64,000 nucleotides of DNA from Actinostola sp. cb2023 (taxonomy: Eukaryota > Cnidaria > Anthozoa > Actiniaria > Actinostolidae), in contig JAUJYZ010001458.1 in the NCBI GenBank assembly GCA_033675265.1, positions 1 through 64,000 on the forward strand, given 5' to 3'. Each line of letters begins with the position of its first letter. The first letter of the stretch is position 1. Shown here in pieces: positions 9,176 through 19,100 of this stretch. The notes under the pieces are model-generated. The model was not told the DNA's origin, ran no database searches, and saw nothing but the letters and a program-made list of their open reading frames with translations. The position numbers and the translations under genes were made by a program.

Positions 9176-9816
9176 TCTTTGTTCACGTAGACTTCTTGAG
9201 CCCCGGTGTCCGTGGGGAAAATATTGGTGCGTAACCGCAACGTCTCGGGTGTGTCCGTTTCAAAGTCGAACAACAAGTAACCGTACGGTTGGTCGGTGGC
9301 GTCTGTAAATGCTTCTTCGGGATGTTTTTGTTTGGGAAACGCCTGACGGAACAAAAAAGCCATTTGCGATCGATCGCGGGGGTTTTTAAACGCCACCACG
9401 TAATGGGCATTCAAACTCTGCGTGCGTTGACCTTTGCGGAACAAATTCTGTGTCAACAACACCGTGGTCAATTGACGATGATGCGATCCACGGGTGAAAA
9501 GTTTTTCCACAGCATCGTTGTTCGAACACTCGGCCATCAAATCGTCCAACACCAACAGACCCGGCTGTCCTTCAAACTTCTCGTAAAAGTCTTCAGGCAT
9601 GCCTTTCACCCACTCCACTTCTTTGGGGAAGGTGTCGAACATCGGTTGCCATTCTCCATAACAGTACACTACCCGGGCAAGCGGTTGTCGAAACATTTCT
9701 TGACGTTCTTGGATCAACCGTCGCACCCAATGGGTTTTGCCCGATTTGCTGGGGCCCACCACCTGTAGGTTGGAGGGGGTCTTGAGACGGGGATCAAACC
9801 CTTCCTCTTCCTTCAT
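9163..9816 (-). CDS. DNA-packaging ATPase (HerA/FtsK, A32-like)
   Basis: The Walker A motif 'VVGPSKSGKTHW' lies near the N-terminus, the Walker B motif 'GLLVLDDLM' in the middle, and a sensor-like 'TTVLLTQNLF' after it, as in virion-packaging ATPases of Maverick, adinto- and related viruses. At about 217 residues it is family length. I choose the Met at 9816 ('MKEEEGFDPRL'), because the open frame further upstream is a CA-repeat translation ('CVCVF'). The product would power genome loading into capsids made of the hexon and penton-like proteins encoded alongside. No disabling change is seen. Confidence 0.85.
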   Translation of the reverse strand: MKEEEGFDPRLKTPSNLQVVGPSKSGKTHWVRRLIQERQEMFRQPLARVVYCYGEWQPMFDTFPKEVEWVKGMPEDFYEKFEGQPGLLVLDDLMAECSNNDAVEKLFTRGSHHRQLTTVLLTQNLFRKGQRTQSLNAHYVVAFKNPRDRSQMAFLFRQAFPKQKHPEEAFTDATDQPYGYLLFDFETDTPETLRLRTNIFPTDTGAQEVYVNKEWVK

Positions 9817-9832
9817 GACGATACAAATTAAA

Positions 9833-9852
9833 AACACACACACACACACACA
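9833..9852. repeat. (CA)n microsatellite upstream of the ATPase gene
   Basis: An uninterrupted CA run of about 19-20 nt lies between the protease stop (9874) and the ATPase start (9816). Confidence 0.85.
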
Positions 9853-9873
9853 GAGGTAAGGACAAGTATTTAT

Positions 9874-10425
9874 TTAAAAAAAATAACAACAGCGTTGTCG
9901 TTGAGCGTCGCGGCGGCACACAGAACTCTGGCAAAACCGACGACTTTTCTGACTTTTCAACAAACGCGGTGATCGACACAACCAATGACACACCCGACGG
10001 TCGTTGACTCGAGGGGGGCCTGGAAATGTCACCACAATTTCTTTCAACGTCCGACCGCGTACCCGATGGGTTAAGTAGTACAGACAGTAGTGACCGCACA
10101 CGGTTGTCCGGGGACTTTGAAGACTCCGTGTACTGTAACGGCACCCGCGTCCCAAATAGTCCCCCCACGACGGGTGGTACGATTGAGGCGTCTGTCCATA
10201 ACTGTCAACAAATTCGGCGCGACCCTCGTTGTCCCAATACATGGCCACCCAATGCGTGCCTGGTCGGTCCGATGGATCTGTGTTAACGATCAGTCCTGTA
10301 CCAGAACGGTGTGTGGTGGGAAGACGGTCGGCGGGGAACACTCCTAGGAAGGCGGGGCGTAACAGACGATCGGTCCGCACCATCCAACGCAGTTGTTGAG
10401 AATCCAATCCACCTTCAGCGGGCAT
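9874..10425 (-). CDS. Adenain-like cysteine protease
   Basis: The C5-type order is visible: 'GTHWVAMYW' (catalytic His), 'EFVDSYG' (acidic residue), and 'SPRTTVCGHYCLYYL' with the nucleophilic Cys in a CG-H-Y context. The 183-residue length is close to adenoviral proteases. It probably matures virion precursors, for example the GG-rich basic proteins at 7.0-8.1 kb. The C-terminus is Arg/Cys-rich. The start at 10425 follows an A/T homopolymer just downstream of the former hexon end. The reading frame is intact. Confidence 0.85.
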   Translation of the reverse strand: MPAEGGLDSQQLRWMVRTDRLLRPAFLGVFPADRLPTTHRSGTGLIVNTDPSDRPGTHWVAMYWDNEGRAEFVDSYGQTPQSYHPSWGDYLGRGCRYSTRSLQSPRTTVCGHYCLYYLTHRVRGRTLKEIVVTFPGPPRVNDRRVCHWLCRSPRLLKSQKSRRFCQSSVCRRDAQRQRCCYFF

Positions 10426-10463
10426 TTTTTTTTTTAATAATTCTTGGACATCAACACCACCTT

Positions 10464-11143
10464 CTCAAGGTACTTAAGGCCTGGTTCAAAAAGGCAATTT
10501 GGAAAATCACATTTCTTGTAATAACTCGCTGCTCTAATTTACTTAGGCACTCATATTTAGGCATAAGGTTATATACAAGATTTGAGACAATTTGGGTCTA
10601 ACAATTGTGACGTCATGTGGTCACGTGACCTTATGGAGGAAAATATAGTTTTTCTTAAATGCGGTCGCGAATTCAATTCACAATGAAATACCTTTTACGT
10701 AATAGCGTTAAGGATAACCAGTTAAACAAGATAGCGTCGAGAAAACCTCGGAATTATATCTAGTTTACGAGAAAACTACAGAAATATAATCTGATGAAAT
10801 GGTCACGTGACCTCTTTTCCGAAATATTCTCCTTGCAAAAAGCGGGAGACAGGTTTTCTAAACGAGGGTTAATAGATGATCATAAACATGATTATACACA
10901 ACTATTTGCTTTCACTTTCCTCTTAAACTGGCGACCGCATTTTATATTTTGTTTTCAAAATTCTTTGTCACGTGGTTAACCACGTGATACGCTGTTTTGG
11001 ATTTCATTCACTTAAATGAGTAGAGGATATAAAAATCTCAAGCTGTGCCAAGGTTTGTGATGTTTAGTCAAAATGATGAGACATTATAATTTTTTTCGTT
11101 TTTCTGCTATTTAAGGCTTGAACCAGGCCTTAAGTACCTTGAG
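10464..11143. mobile_element. 680-bp inverted-repeat element inserted in the hexon 3' end
   Basis: The left end (10464-10489, starting 'ctcaaggtacttaaggcctg') is the perfect 26-bp reverse complement of the right end (11118-11143). 'TT' flanks both sides (10462-63, 11144-45), consistent with a 2-bp target duplication. The interior is AT-rich, contains several CACGTG/GTCACGTGAC motifs and has no gene. The insertion cuts the hexon coding end. A short stretch at about 10439-10461 continues the hexon frame beyond it. The superfamily is not determined. Confidence 0.85.
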
Positions 11144-12555
11144 TTGTTGGGGTCCACCAAGATTTCGTTTTCAAATTCAGGTAAAAACAAGACCGTCACG
11201 TTGTGGGTGAGAGGTGGGTTGAAATTCAGGAACAGGTCCAACGTACCGTCGTTCTTCTTGTACGTGTAGTTCTTGGCGTCTTTTCCGTCAGGGGTCAAAT
11301 TGATACACAGCAACGCATTTCCATGCGCATAATCTTTTCTTTTTATAACGTTGGAAAATCCCCGATGCATGTTCCCGGTCGATGAAAACATCATCTCGTA
11401 CCCTTCCACCGCATCGTGCGACTTGAATTCAAATCGGCTCTTGGGACGTTCCACCCCATTGACCACCATCCGAAAATCTTTCAATCCAAACAATTTGAAG
11501 TTGTAGGGGTTTTCGTTGTACGTCCCATTGAAGGCAGTCGATTTGACAAACCCAATCGTCAGATAATCGGGGACCAATTGTTGAAACAGGTCGGTGAACG
11601 ACACAAACGATTTCCCCGCTTCAATGGTGCGACGGATGGGTTTGCTGGTACGGATGGGGTACACCACCGTCTGCTGTTGCTTGTACTGTTTGTCTTCGAC
11701 TTCCAAGTGAGCTTCCGCCTGCACTTTAACATGACGGACGCGAAACACCGCTCGCGTGATTTTGAAGCGGGCCGTGCAACCGGCTGCAGCCATCAACACA
11801 AATTGGGGGTCGTTGAAATCGATCTGAATGACGATCGAGACCCCCGGCACCACATAACGCCCCGACTGAAACACGTCCACGGCCGGTTGGATGGTGAAGT
11901 GCACTTCGCGACCAGCCTGTACGACGTTGTAAGGGGCAACTCCAGTTCCGTCACTGGTGTAGTGGCTGTAGAACAGACGGGTGCGTTCGTCGTACCCCTT
12001 GTTGTAGGCGGCGGCGGTCGCCAGGATGGGGGTGTTGGTGGTCCCCGTGGTGTAATTGTTCATCTTGGCGTCGGTGCTCTCGTCCGTGTACCATCCTTCG
12101 ATCTGAAGGTAATTGTCTTTTTGATCCTGGCTGAAATTTCTCAAGTTGGAATCGTACGCCTTGTAATGGTACAGGTCGGTGGGTTCGCCGACCGACGTGT
12201 CGTTCAATTTCACGTCAAACCGTTTGATCAACGAATGGCCCACGTTGTTCACCACTCCAATGTTCAACGTTTCCCCCATGTCCGAGCCATCGGTTTTGAC
12301 GATTTTCACTCCCAAAACCAACTCGCACATCCCCATGTCGATGAAATCGCTGGACTGGGGGATGTAGAATTGACACGGGGTCATGGTGGCCTGGGTGGGG
12401 TAGTAATCTTGCCAGAACCCATCTCTCACCGAGACTTCCGTCGGCAACGGATGAAACAAATCCCCCAATTGGGCTTTCTTGACGGGGATGGATTGTCCTT
12501 CGCTGTTTCCTGTGGCTGAGCGTTTGCGTCCGGCCCCTCCAATCATCATCATCAT
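11107..12555 (-). CDS. Major capsid protein (hexon), C-terminus altered by insertion
   Basis: This double-jelly-roll hexon of Maverick/adintovirus type (related to worm F54H12.2-like proteins) has 482 codons. Diagnostic stretches are 'LGDLFHPLPTEVSVRDGFWQ', 'DFIDMGMCELVLGVKI', 'NVGHSLIKRFDVKLND' and the end region 'NPPLTHNVTVLFLPEFENEI'. The start is one of a run of ATG codons that overlaps the stop of the upstream 96-aa gene as ATGA. The last 10 or so codons ('SRYLRPGSSLK') are encoded by the terminal repeat of the inserted element and replace the natural tail. The protein would form the trimeric shell capsomer. Confidence 0.85.
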   Translation of the reverse strand: MMMMIGGAGRKRSATGNSEGQSIPVKKAQLGDLFHPLPTEVSVRDGFWQDYYPTQATMTPCQFYIPQSSDFIDMGMCELVLGVKIVKTDGSDMGETLNIGVVNNVGHSLIKRFDVKLNDTSVGEPTDLYHYKAYDSNLRNFSQDQKDNYLQIEGWYTDESTDAKMNNYTTGTTNTPILATAAAYNKGYDERTRLFYSHYTSDGTGVAPYNVVQAGREVHFTIQPAVDVFQSGRYVVPGVSIVIQIDFNDPQFVLMAAAGCTARFKITRAVFRVRHVKVQAEAHLEVEDKQYKQQQTVVYPIRTSKPIRRTIEAGKSFVSFTDLFQQLVPDYLTIGFVKSTAFNGTYNENPYNFKLFGLKDFRMVVNGVERPKSRFEFKSHDAVEGYEMMFSSTGNMHRGFSNVIKRKDYAHGNALLCINLTPDGKDAKNYTYKKNDGTLDLFLNFNPPLTHNVTVLFLPEFENEILVDPNNSRYLRPGSSLK

Positions 12556-12842
12556 GAATCAAACACGTCAAAGCTAGGTGGGTTTTTCCTGCGTCGAGGT
12601 TTCTTCTTCTGCTGCTTCTTGACAACGGATGCAGTGGGAGCCCGTCTCTTGCGACGGGGTCTTTTATGGGAAACCGATGGGGTGCCCTCCGAGTAGCGTT
12701 CTAGAACCTGTTTCTGTAACACGTCTCGAGCCACTTGGGCACCCACCTCGCCCACGCTTTGTTTTCCCACTTCCACGGCTTTTTTGGTGGCGTCCACCAC
12801 CTTGTTTTGAATGGAGCGCATCATACCTCCGAACCCGACCAT
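12552..12842 (-). CDS. Basic viral protein upstream of hexon (96 aa)
   Basis: An amphipathic N-terminal half ('MVGFGGMMRSIQNKVVDATK' to 'GEVGAQVARDVLQKQVL') is followed by a strongly basic tail with nuclear-localisation-like clusters ('HKRPRRKRRAPT', 'KKQQKKKPRRRKN'). An amphipathic helix plus basic tail, directly before the hexon, resembles pVI-type hexon-associated membrane-lytic proteins. This is inference from layout. It overlaps the hexon start by ATGA. Confidence 0.6.
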   Translation of the reverse strand: MVGFGGMMRSIQNKVVDATKKAVEVGKQSVGEVGAQVARDVLQKQVLERYSEGTPSVSHKRPRRKRRAPTASVVKKQQKKKPRRRKNPPSFDVFDS

Positions 12843-12887
12843 CGTGACTGTGTGTGTTCGAGAGACGGCTTTCGACGCGGCCTTTTA

Positions 12888-14741
12888 TTAACGTTCGGGT
12901 TGACGAGGACGGATGTGCAACGTGACCACCACCAACCCGTCTCCAAAATCCACCGACTGGCCCCGCGAGTCGCGAAGGTACACGTCCACCTCTTGAAAGG
13001 TGGAGAGGCGCAACGTGTTGTAGTGCGGGTGTCTGAATTCGTACGTCTTGCGTCCCCCGTGTTCGCCTCCCACCGGTACGATGTCCAACAGCGGCGCGTT
13101 GAAATTCCCCACGATGGAATAATCCACGATGTTGGTGTAGACGTAGATACCGCTGGCCAACGTTCGACCCAACACGAGATCCGCCCACCGGAGAGGGCTC
13201 CGCAACACAGTCACGGGAGGCAGACAGTTTTTGTCTGCATGAGACGTGGCGTGTGTCCCAATTGGGTGTGTCCAGGTGGGGCCGGTCACCACCATTGGGG
13301 GTTGTCCCACCCATTCAGACCCCATCCAGGGTGGAGGTTTGGGGGTTGTGCGGAAGCCCAGCTTGACGTCTGTCGTACTTTTGGGGAAGCCGAAGTAATC
13401 GACCATCTCGAGGGACAACACCAGGTGAAGGGTGGGATCGATCACCCACCGCTTCAACACGACGGTATTCAGATCCACTTCCATCCAAATCTTGACCCAT
13501 TCGGTCCCGTCGATGGCCTTATCCACGGTAGTAGTGACCGGCTGGACGACGCCGTCCTTCTCCAATGTGTTGAAAGCCTGGTAAAACGCATCACGGCTAG
13601 CGTCATGACTGCCATTGGGCCAGCCCAACCGTCTCAAAACGGAATCGAAAGTGACGGTGAACGCTTGCGTATGGCCTTTCCCGTCGACGCCGATTTGGAA
13701 CTCGTGCGTGCATGACATGTGGATCTGAATCTGGTACATTACCGTATCAAACTTGATCATGGTGAATTGGTTGTTGAGTCCGTCTACGAGTTCCATCATG
13801 GTGTACAGACCAGTCCGAAAGAAGACTTTCCTCGGGGTCCCTAGTTCGACGCCCGACCCCTTCAAATACGTCAAATCGTAGATCGTGAGTACGTTCTGGC
13901 CTGATCTCACCCAACGCCCTTTGGTGACGTTCGGAACGTTTGTTTGAATCATGTCAGTCATCTGGACGTTGAATTCACGGATCAAATCTTCAGCAGAATG
14001 GTATTTTTTGGCCGGCAGATTACCCCACCGCGCACCTTTGATGGTCCACTGGTGGTGGTCATTCAACCAGCCCACCCCTACCTGACGCATCGGCGACAGT
14101 GCTTCGAGCCGTCCGTGGGGAACGGGGATCGTCAGGTACACCATCGCCACTTCCCAGTCGTCGGGTACGTAATTGAGCGCGGCGGGGAGGTGAACGGTGA
14201 ACGTGTCGCCTTTGTTGTCCGGGTAGAGGTCTTTGGAAGCGTTGCTGGGCAGTACCAACCGTCGATCGCCCATGGCCAAGCGTCTCTTGAGAAAATGCAA
14301 TGCCACCACCGTCTGCCCTCGATCCAACGCCACCAGATTCTTTCCAAACTCGTCGCGCAGCATGAGACGGATCGACTCTATATACCCCACCCGCAAGGGG
14401 CAATGCATCAACTGTTCCGGTTCTCGAACCACACACCCTACAACCCCATCCAACGTTTCGGCTTTCACGTCCACAGTGCACAAGAGCGGCGCTTCTATGT
14501 CCCCTACCAATGTTCCGGTCACCAGATCCGAATAGATGAACACGTTGTCAAACGAGGTCTGTTTTCCCAGAGGCGGTAAAAACACCGACGTCACCGCCAC
14601 CGTCCACTCGTCGAACTCGGGGAAATTCAAGGGGTGGGGTAACGGCACCACAAAATCCCACGCGGTGTTCGTTTGGTCTGGAGTCACCACATTGCTGGGC
14701 AAACGCACGTAGAAGGAATCGGGGTGCGGTAAACTGCTCAT
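12888..14741 (-). CDS. Penton-like minor capsid protein with duplicated domain
   Basis: The product is about 617 residues, longer than the usual single-domain penton. The signature 'FYVRLPSN ... WTVAV' recurs as 'LVLPSNAS ... WEVAMVYL', and 'VFIYSDLVTGTLVGDIEAPL' recurs near the C-terminus as 'IYVYTNIVDYSIVGNFNAPL'. Each is followed by a 'LR..DEFGK/LRDSRGQ ... LHF/LHI' strand pattern. So an N-terminal partial copy (roughly residues 1-160) precedes a full copy (about 160-617). I choose the Met at 14741, which overlaps the integrase stop as ATGA, rather than the one at 14765. The protein would occupy capsid vertices. The frame is intact. Confidence 0.8.
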   Translation of the reverse strand: MSSLPHPDSFYVRLPSNVVTPDQTNTAWDFVVPLPHPLNFPEFDEWTVAVTSVFLPPLGKQTSFDNVFIYSDLVTGTLVGDIEAPLLCTVDVKAETLDGVVGCVVREPEQLMHCPLRVGYIESIRLMLRDEFGKNLVALDRGQTVVALHFLKRRLAMGDRRLVLPSNASKDLYPDNKGDTFTVHLPAALNYVPDDWEVAMVYLTIPVPHGRLEALSPMRQVGVGWLNDHHQWTIKGARWGNLPAKKYHSAEDLIREFNVQMTDMIQTNVPNVTKGRWVRSGQNVLTIYDLTYLKGSGVELGTPRKVFFRTGLYTMMELVDGLNNQFTMIKFDTVMYQIQIHMSCTHEFQIGVDGKGHTQAFTVTFDSVLRRLGWPNGSHDASRDAFYQAFNTLEKDGVVQPVTTTVDKAIDGTEWVKIWMEVDLNTVVLKRWVIDPTLHLVLSLEMVDYFGFPKSTTDVKLGFRTTPKPPPWMGSEWVGQPPMVVTGPTWTHPIGTHATSHADKNCLPPVTVLRSPLRWADLVLGRTLASGIYVYTNIVDYSIVGNFNAPLLDIVPVGGEHGGRKTYEFRHPHYNTLRLSTFQEVDVYLRDSRGQSVDFGDGLVVVTLHIRPRQPER

Positions 14742-15595
14742 TCCAACTGCGAGGCGGGGATCCAACTGTTGTACTTTTTAGGCCAACCTTTCCACTGTAC
14801 CAACACTTCCTTTTGTCCTGCACGTCGACGACGTTTCACAATGGCTTCCACACGAAACGAATCTTCAAGACGCACCGTCACCCGTTGCAACTCCTGTTCG
14901 TAAAAGGAACCTTCGATCGGATCCCCGTCCCATTCGTTCAATTTATATCGTGGCGGGGTGCCTTGCATCTGCGACGCGATCACAAACACTTCTTCCGTCC
15001 AGTTGGGCAAGTACCCTTTTTTAAACGCTCGAGCCAATTTACTCATGCGGACTTGATCCCCCACACGAAAGCGGAATCGACGACGGGAAGTGGATTTTAC
15101 GTCGTCGTCGTACAACGTGTGCCATACTTCTTGGGCGTTTTCAAACGTGACGGAATCGGGGCTGCGACGAATCGATCGGAAAATACTTTGAAAGGCTTGA
15201 ATGATTTGAGGGGCAGTTTTATTTTTGATCGGACGGATCCAGGCGTAGCGTGACAACACGTCTATACACGTCAACCAATGCTTGTAGCCTTGGTTGTCGT
15301 CAGACATCCGTTGTACGTCCACCAGATCACTTTGTCATTGTTCGTCCAACCCATCCACTATCACACGACTGCGACGAAACCGACGTTGTACGGGTTTGTG
15401 GAGCGTGTACCCCGGTTGTTTTTCCAACCACTCTTTCACTTGTCGACGTCGAATCCCATGTTTTTGAACTTGACGGCTCAATTGGTCGTACCCCGCGTAC
15501 ACTTCAGCTTTCTTTGGGTTGTAGTACGACCGATGCAACAGTTGTTGAATTTGAACTTTCGTTTTCTTCCGACGACGACGACGACGAGGGGGCAT
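14738..15595 (-). pseudogene. Retroviral-type (DDE) integrase with chromodomain, defective
   Basis: The frame runs from a basic N-terminus ('MPPRRRRRRKKTKVQ') through an HTH-like region ('YNPKKAEVYAGYDQLSRQVQ') to an in-frame TGA at 15335-15337, then continues with 'LVDVQRMSDDNQGYKHWLTC' and 'IDVLSRYAWIRPIKNKT'. The catalytic core is then cut short: after 'FRSIRRSPD' the reading jumps to the post-core 'EVWHTLYDDD', so the region for the second Asp and the Glu is missing. 'FKKGYLPNWTEEVFVI' and a C-terminal chromodomain ('VLVQWKGWPKKYNSWIP') remain. One nonsense codon plus an internal deletion makes the enzyme inactive. It would have integrated the viral genome. Confidence 0.85.
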
Positions 15596-15654
15596 CTTCT
15601 TCCGTTACCACCACTACGGTTCCACCACAACAGGCGATCCAACAGCGAAACCGT

Positions 15655-16122
15655 TTACACCAATCCGACACACTGGGAGGGAGCATGCTCATTCATCTGC
15701 TCAGGTTCGGGTGAAGGTGTTTTTATGGTCTTCTTCTTTCTATTTCTAACCCTTTCTTCTCTTCTCTCTTTTCTCTTCTTCCATATTTGTGCATTTCTCG
15801 AACGCCACCGTCGCTCTAGGCGGAGCTTACGCGCTAAAGTTTGGTACTCGTTTTTAAGGTCTGTCAACTTCACACGGTTGTACAAAATTTCCCCCAAATT
15901 TTCTTGATCTCTCCCATTCAGACGGATGGTCCAATGGTAAAACTTTTGGGCATCTTCGTTCAGACGTATCGAACGTACCTCTCCTTCACGACTCATCGGT
16001 AACATTATGCACCGGTACCTTTCTTCCATCATTATCAAGAACGCCTCCGTGTGGACGTTCAACCACGCACGTGTCTCGGCGGCTGTCCACTTGATCGCCC
16101 GGTATGTTTTCTCGTCGGTCAT
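15655..16122 (-). CDS. Basic helical viral protein between PolB and integrase (about 155 aa)
   Basis: I take the ATG at 16122 ('MTDEKTYRAIKW'). The frame is open up to the PolB stop, but the codon at 16140 is GTG. The N-terminal two-thirds looks globular ('WLNVHTEAFLIMMEERYRC'). The C-terminus is a long charged helix ('KLRLERRWRSRNAQIWKKRK') followed by a Pro/Glu tail. Position and charge suggest DNA binding. No family is recognised. Confidence 0.55.
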   Translation of the reverse strand: MTDEKTYRAIKWTAAETRAWLNVHTEAFLIMMEERYRCIMLPMSREGEVRSIRLNEDAQKFYHWTIRLNGRDQENLGEILYNRVKLTDLKNEYQTLARKLRLERRWRSRNAQIWKKRKERREERVRNRKKKTIKTPSPEPEQMNEHAPSQCVGLV

Positions 16123-16136
16123 GATAGAGGTACTGG

Positions 16137-19100
16137 TCACCGCTCGCTCTCTCTCCTATCTAAATACCCGTAGGGGACCGTGTCCACTCCACGACGTACT
16201 CGATTGTCGTAGACCACACGAAAGTCCTTGGACATCTGTACGGTCTTCAGCTGACGGCGTTTGGCGTCACGTTGAATGCGGTACGGTTCCGTCACCACAT
16301 ACTTTTCTTGCATGCCTTCCACCAACCGCAGCATGGATTTAAAATTCACCACAGCGCTCGACGTCACGTTGAGAGGGATGCCTTTGCACTTGACCTCCTT
16401 GTCACCTTGATCGGTCACGTAGGCGTAACTCTTGGGTCCGGTCGAGACAAATTCACGAATAAAATCCCCCGGCCGTTTCAATTCTGACGTCAAATCCCCC
16501 AAATAATCCCCCAACGGTAGCGAAGTTTGTCCTGGATGGGTGACGTAGAAGACCGAATCGGTGTCAAAGTACAAGACACGTTCTTGAAGCTCTTCCAGAC
16601 AGCTGTACAATTTCAAACGAGCAAACGCCGTCACAAATGCCGCATGCACCACACTAGCAAACCCACTTTCGCGTGTGAAGTCGTCGATCCGGTCGTATTG
16701 CAGTTGGACCAGATTTTCGTTGATCAACAACAGGTGTTTGACCTCGGTTTTGGGACCAAACATCAGCTCGGTAAACCGTTTCGGTTGGTCCACGTATTCG
16801 GTGACGGGTAAGTGGGGGTTTTGACCAAATATTCCCCACAAACTGTTCAGCATCAATTTGACCAGATTGCGCAATCCGGGGTTGTGTGCCACTTCTTCCA
16901 GACGGATCCCTTCATGTTTAAAGTATTCGTCCACATACCGTTGACGGTCCTCTTCCGTGTGGCACCACGACGGCCAACCGGAAGCTTCCTGTTTCAAACG
17001 CAGGTAGGTGTTCACGTACTTACCAAACAATTCCGTCGACGTGTCAGGGTAGTGCCACACTTCGTACACGTCAAGAATGACATACCCAAGAGCGATGGCT
17101 TTCTTCAATTACGGGGTGGTCCACGTCCCCACTAAAGCACGTTCTTCGGCATTGTGACAACATTGCCCACTCGTTTGATTGAGTTGTTCGGCACACGTTC
17201 GACACAACACAAACATCAGCTTCTTTTGGATGTGAGCCGGCAAGACGGGGATGTACAGGTGACGTGGAGGAAGCACTTTGACTTTGTTCAACCCGTAATA
17301 CTGATCCGTCAAGGGTGTTTGAAAGTCCCGACGGATCAACGTCGGGTGCCCGACAGTATACGCACCACCCGATAACATCACGGAGGGGTACAATGAGGTG
17401 AAATCCACGTAATCGACGCGACTTCCTTCGGGGCACTTGAAGTACAATTTGAGAGCATTAGTACGTCCACCAAATAGACCCTCTCGGGGATTCAACGGTT
17501 CTCGGTGTTTCATCCATTCGGGGAATGTGTCATCGTTGTCGGCACTTTGCATCCCATCCCATTCGTGTTCCCACATTTCCACCACCTTAAACCCCCATTC
17601 CCGCATCCGTTGCGTGCGGTGGGCCGTCTCGTTGCGTATATCCCCCATCTTCTGTCGTAGTTTGGGGTGAAACATCTGAGCGTTGGGGAAACAGATGTTA
17701 CAAGCGTGCCAGAAACAACCATGGAATTGATACACCGTGCGGGTCTTGGGGTCGTATCCGTCCACTTTGGCACCCAAAATCGCCGTCTCTCCCTCTACAC
17801 TGTAACAGGTGTGAAGACGAAGACCCCGCGTCTGTTGTTCCAACCCCCACAACCATTTCTTGGCTTTCAACGATTGTATGTCTCGTGGTGTGTACCCACC
17901 TTGGGGGATGATCCCAATACTGTTGGGGGGCATAAAACGGTAACGGTAGGACCACATGCAGGCCGAGGCCAACGTGATGCATTTCACAAAGGGGTCAAAC
18001 CCAGTCACGTCGAGAAAAATACGTCGCGCTTCCATGACCCCCCGTTTCAACAGAATCACATCTTGTTGGCAGTAATGCTTCAATTCTGCTTGCAGATCAA
18101 ACGTTTTACCGAGTTGTTCGGTGTGCCATTGTCGGAGCGTTTCCACGTCCGATTCTTTCATCGACTCGATCCCATAGTATTCCAACGCCGGGTAGGGTCC
18201 CACGTAGTTTTGATTTTCGGGACGGTTAAAAAAATGAGGGAAATAACCTTTCTCTTCGGGTAAATTAAAGGTCTTGGAACATTTCCGCAAGGCCATCGGG
18301 AAAAAACATAACGAATTTTTAAACTTCAAGTTGAGAGCCTTCACATACATGTACATGCATTTGGCACCACGCATCACTACCTCGGGACGTTGTCCTCGCG
18401 CACACAACCATTCCAACAAAAAGTAAGAATCGTACCCCATGAAATTGTGAGCAAACACAATGGAATTTTGGTGTTCGGGACGAAACAACCAAGTGCAAAA
18501 GGCGTCAATAGTAGAGAAGACCACTTGATGTTCTTCACACCGTTCACACCACCCATCTTGGTTCGCCCATCCGGCACACAGAGTGCACACTTTCATAGCT
18601 ACTACCAGATTAACACGATGAACCGCTTCCAAGGGCATGGTTTCAATGTCGAAAAAAATGAAACGGTCCATAGCGTTTCCATCGTTCTCGTCGGTCACCA
18701 GCGGTTGTACATGACACAGGTGATCTGACAACACCCACTGACGACAATGATAACATTGTTGTTCTCCACATCGATGGGAAGTTATGTCGCGCACACCTCG
18801 GTATTGTTTCTTGTACAAATCCACTACTTTCTGACAGTCGACACAGCGACGGTACCGTTGACACACACTCCACTGTTCTTGACGGCCTTGCACCCGATGG
18901 GTGGTGACCCGGATGTGGTTTGAATAACACACGTCGGATTTGAAATGACGGTGGCACGTGGGGCAAGGAATCGATCGCACCACTTCTCGGCTGCAGTTGG
19001 TGGTTGATTCAAAACAGCATTCGCAAAACACTTGACATTTGTGTTTGCTCTTTTCCGAGTACCCCACGTCACACTCGGGGCAGTAATAATTCTTCTTTAA

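Noticed and set aside
11107..11143. Natural C-terminus for the hexon
   Set aside because: These codons are the terminal inverted repeat of the inserted element, not viral sequence.
11416..12519. 367-codon plus-strand ORF opposite the hexon
   Set aside because: It is an antisense shadow of a recognisable hexon gene. Its translation has no family features.
12735..13715. 326-codon plus-strand ORF opposite the penton gene
   Set aside because: It is an antisense shadow of the penton-like gene.
16123..16140. GTG at 16140 as start of the basic protein after PolB (overlapping its stop)
   Set aside because: Eukaryotic viral genes normally start at ATG. The first ATG is at 16122.
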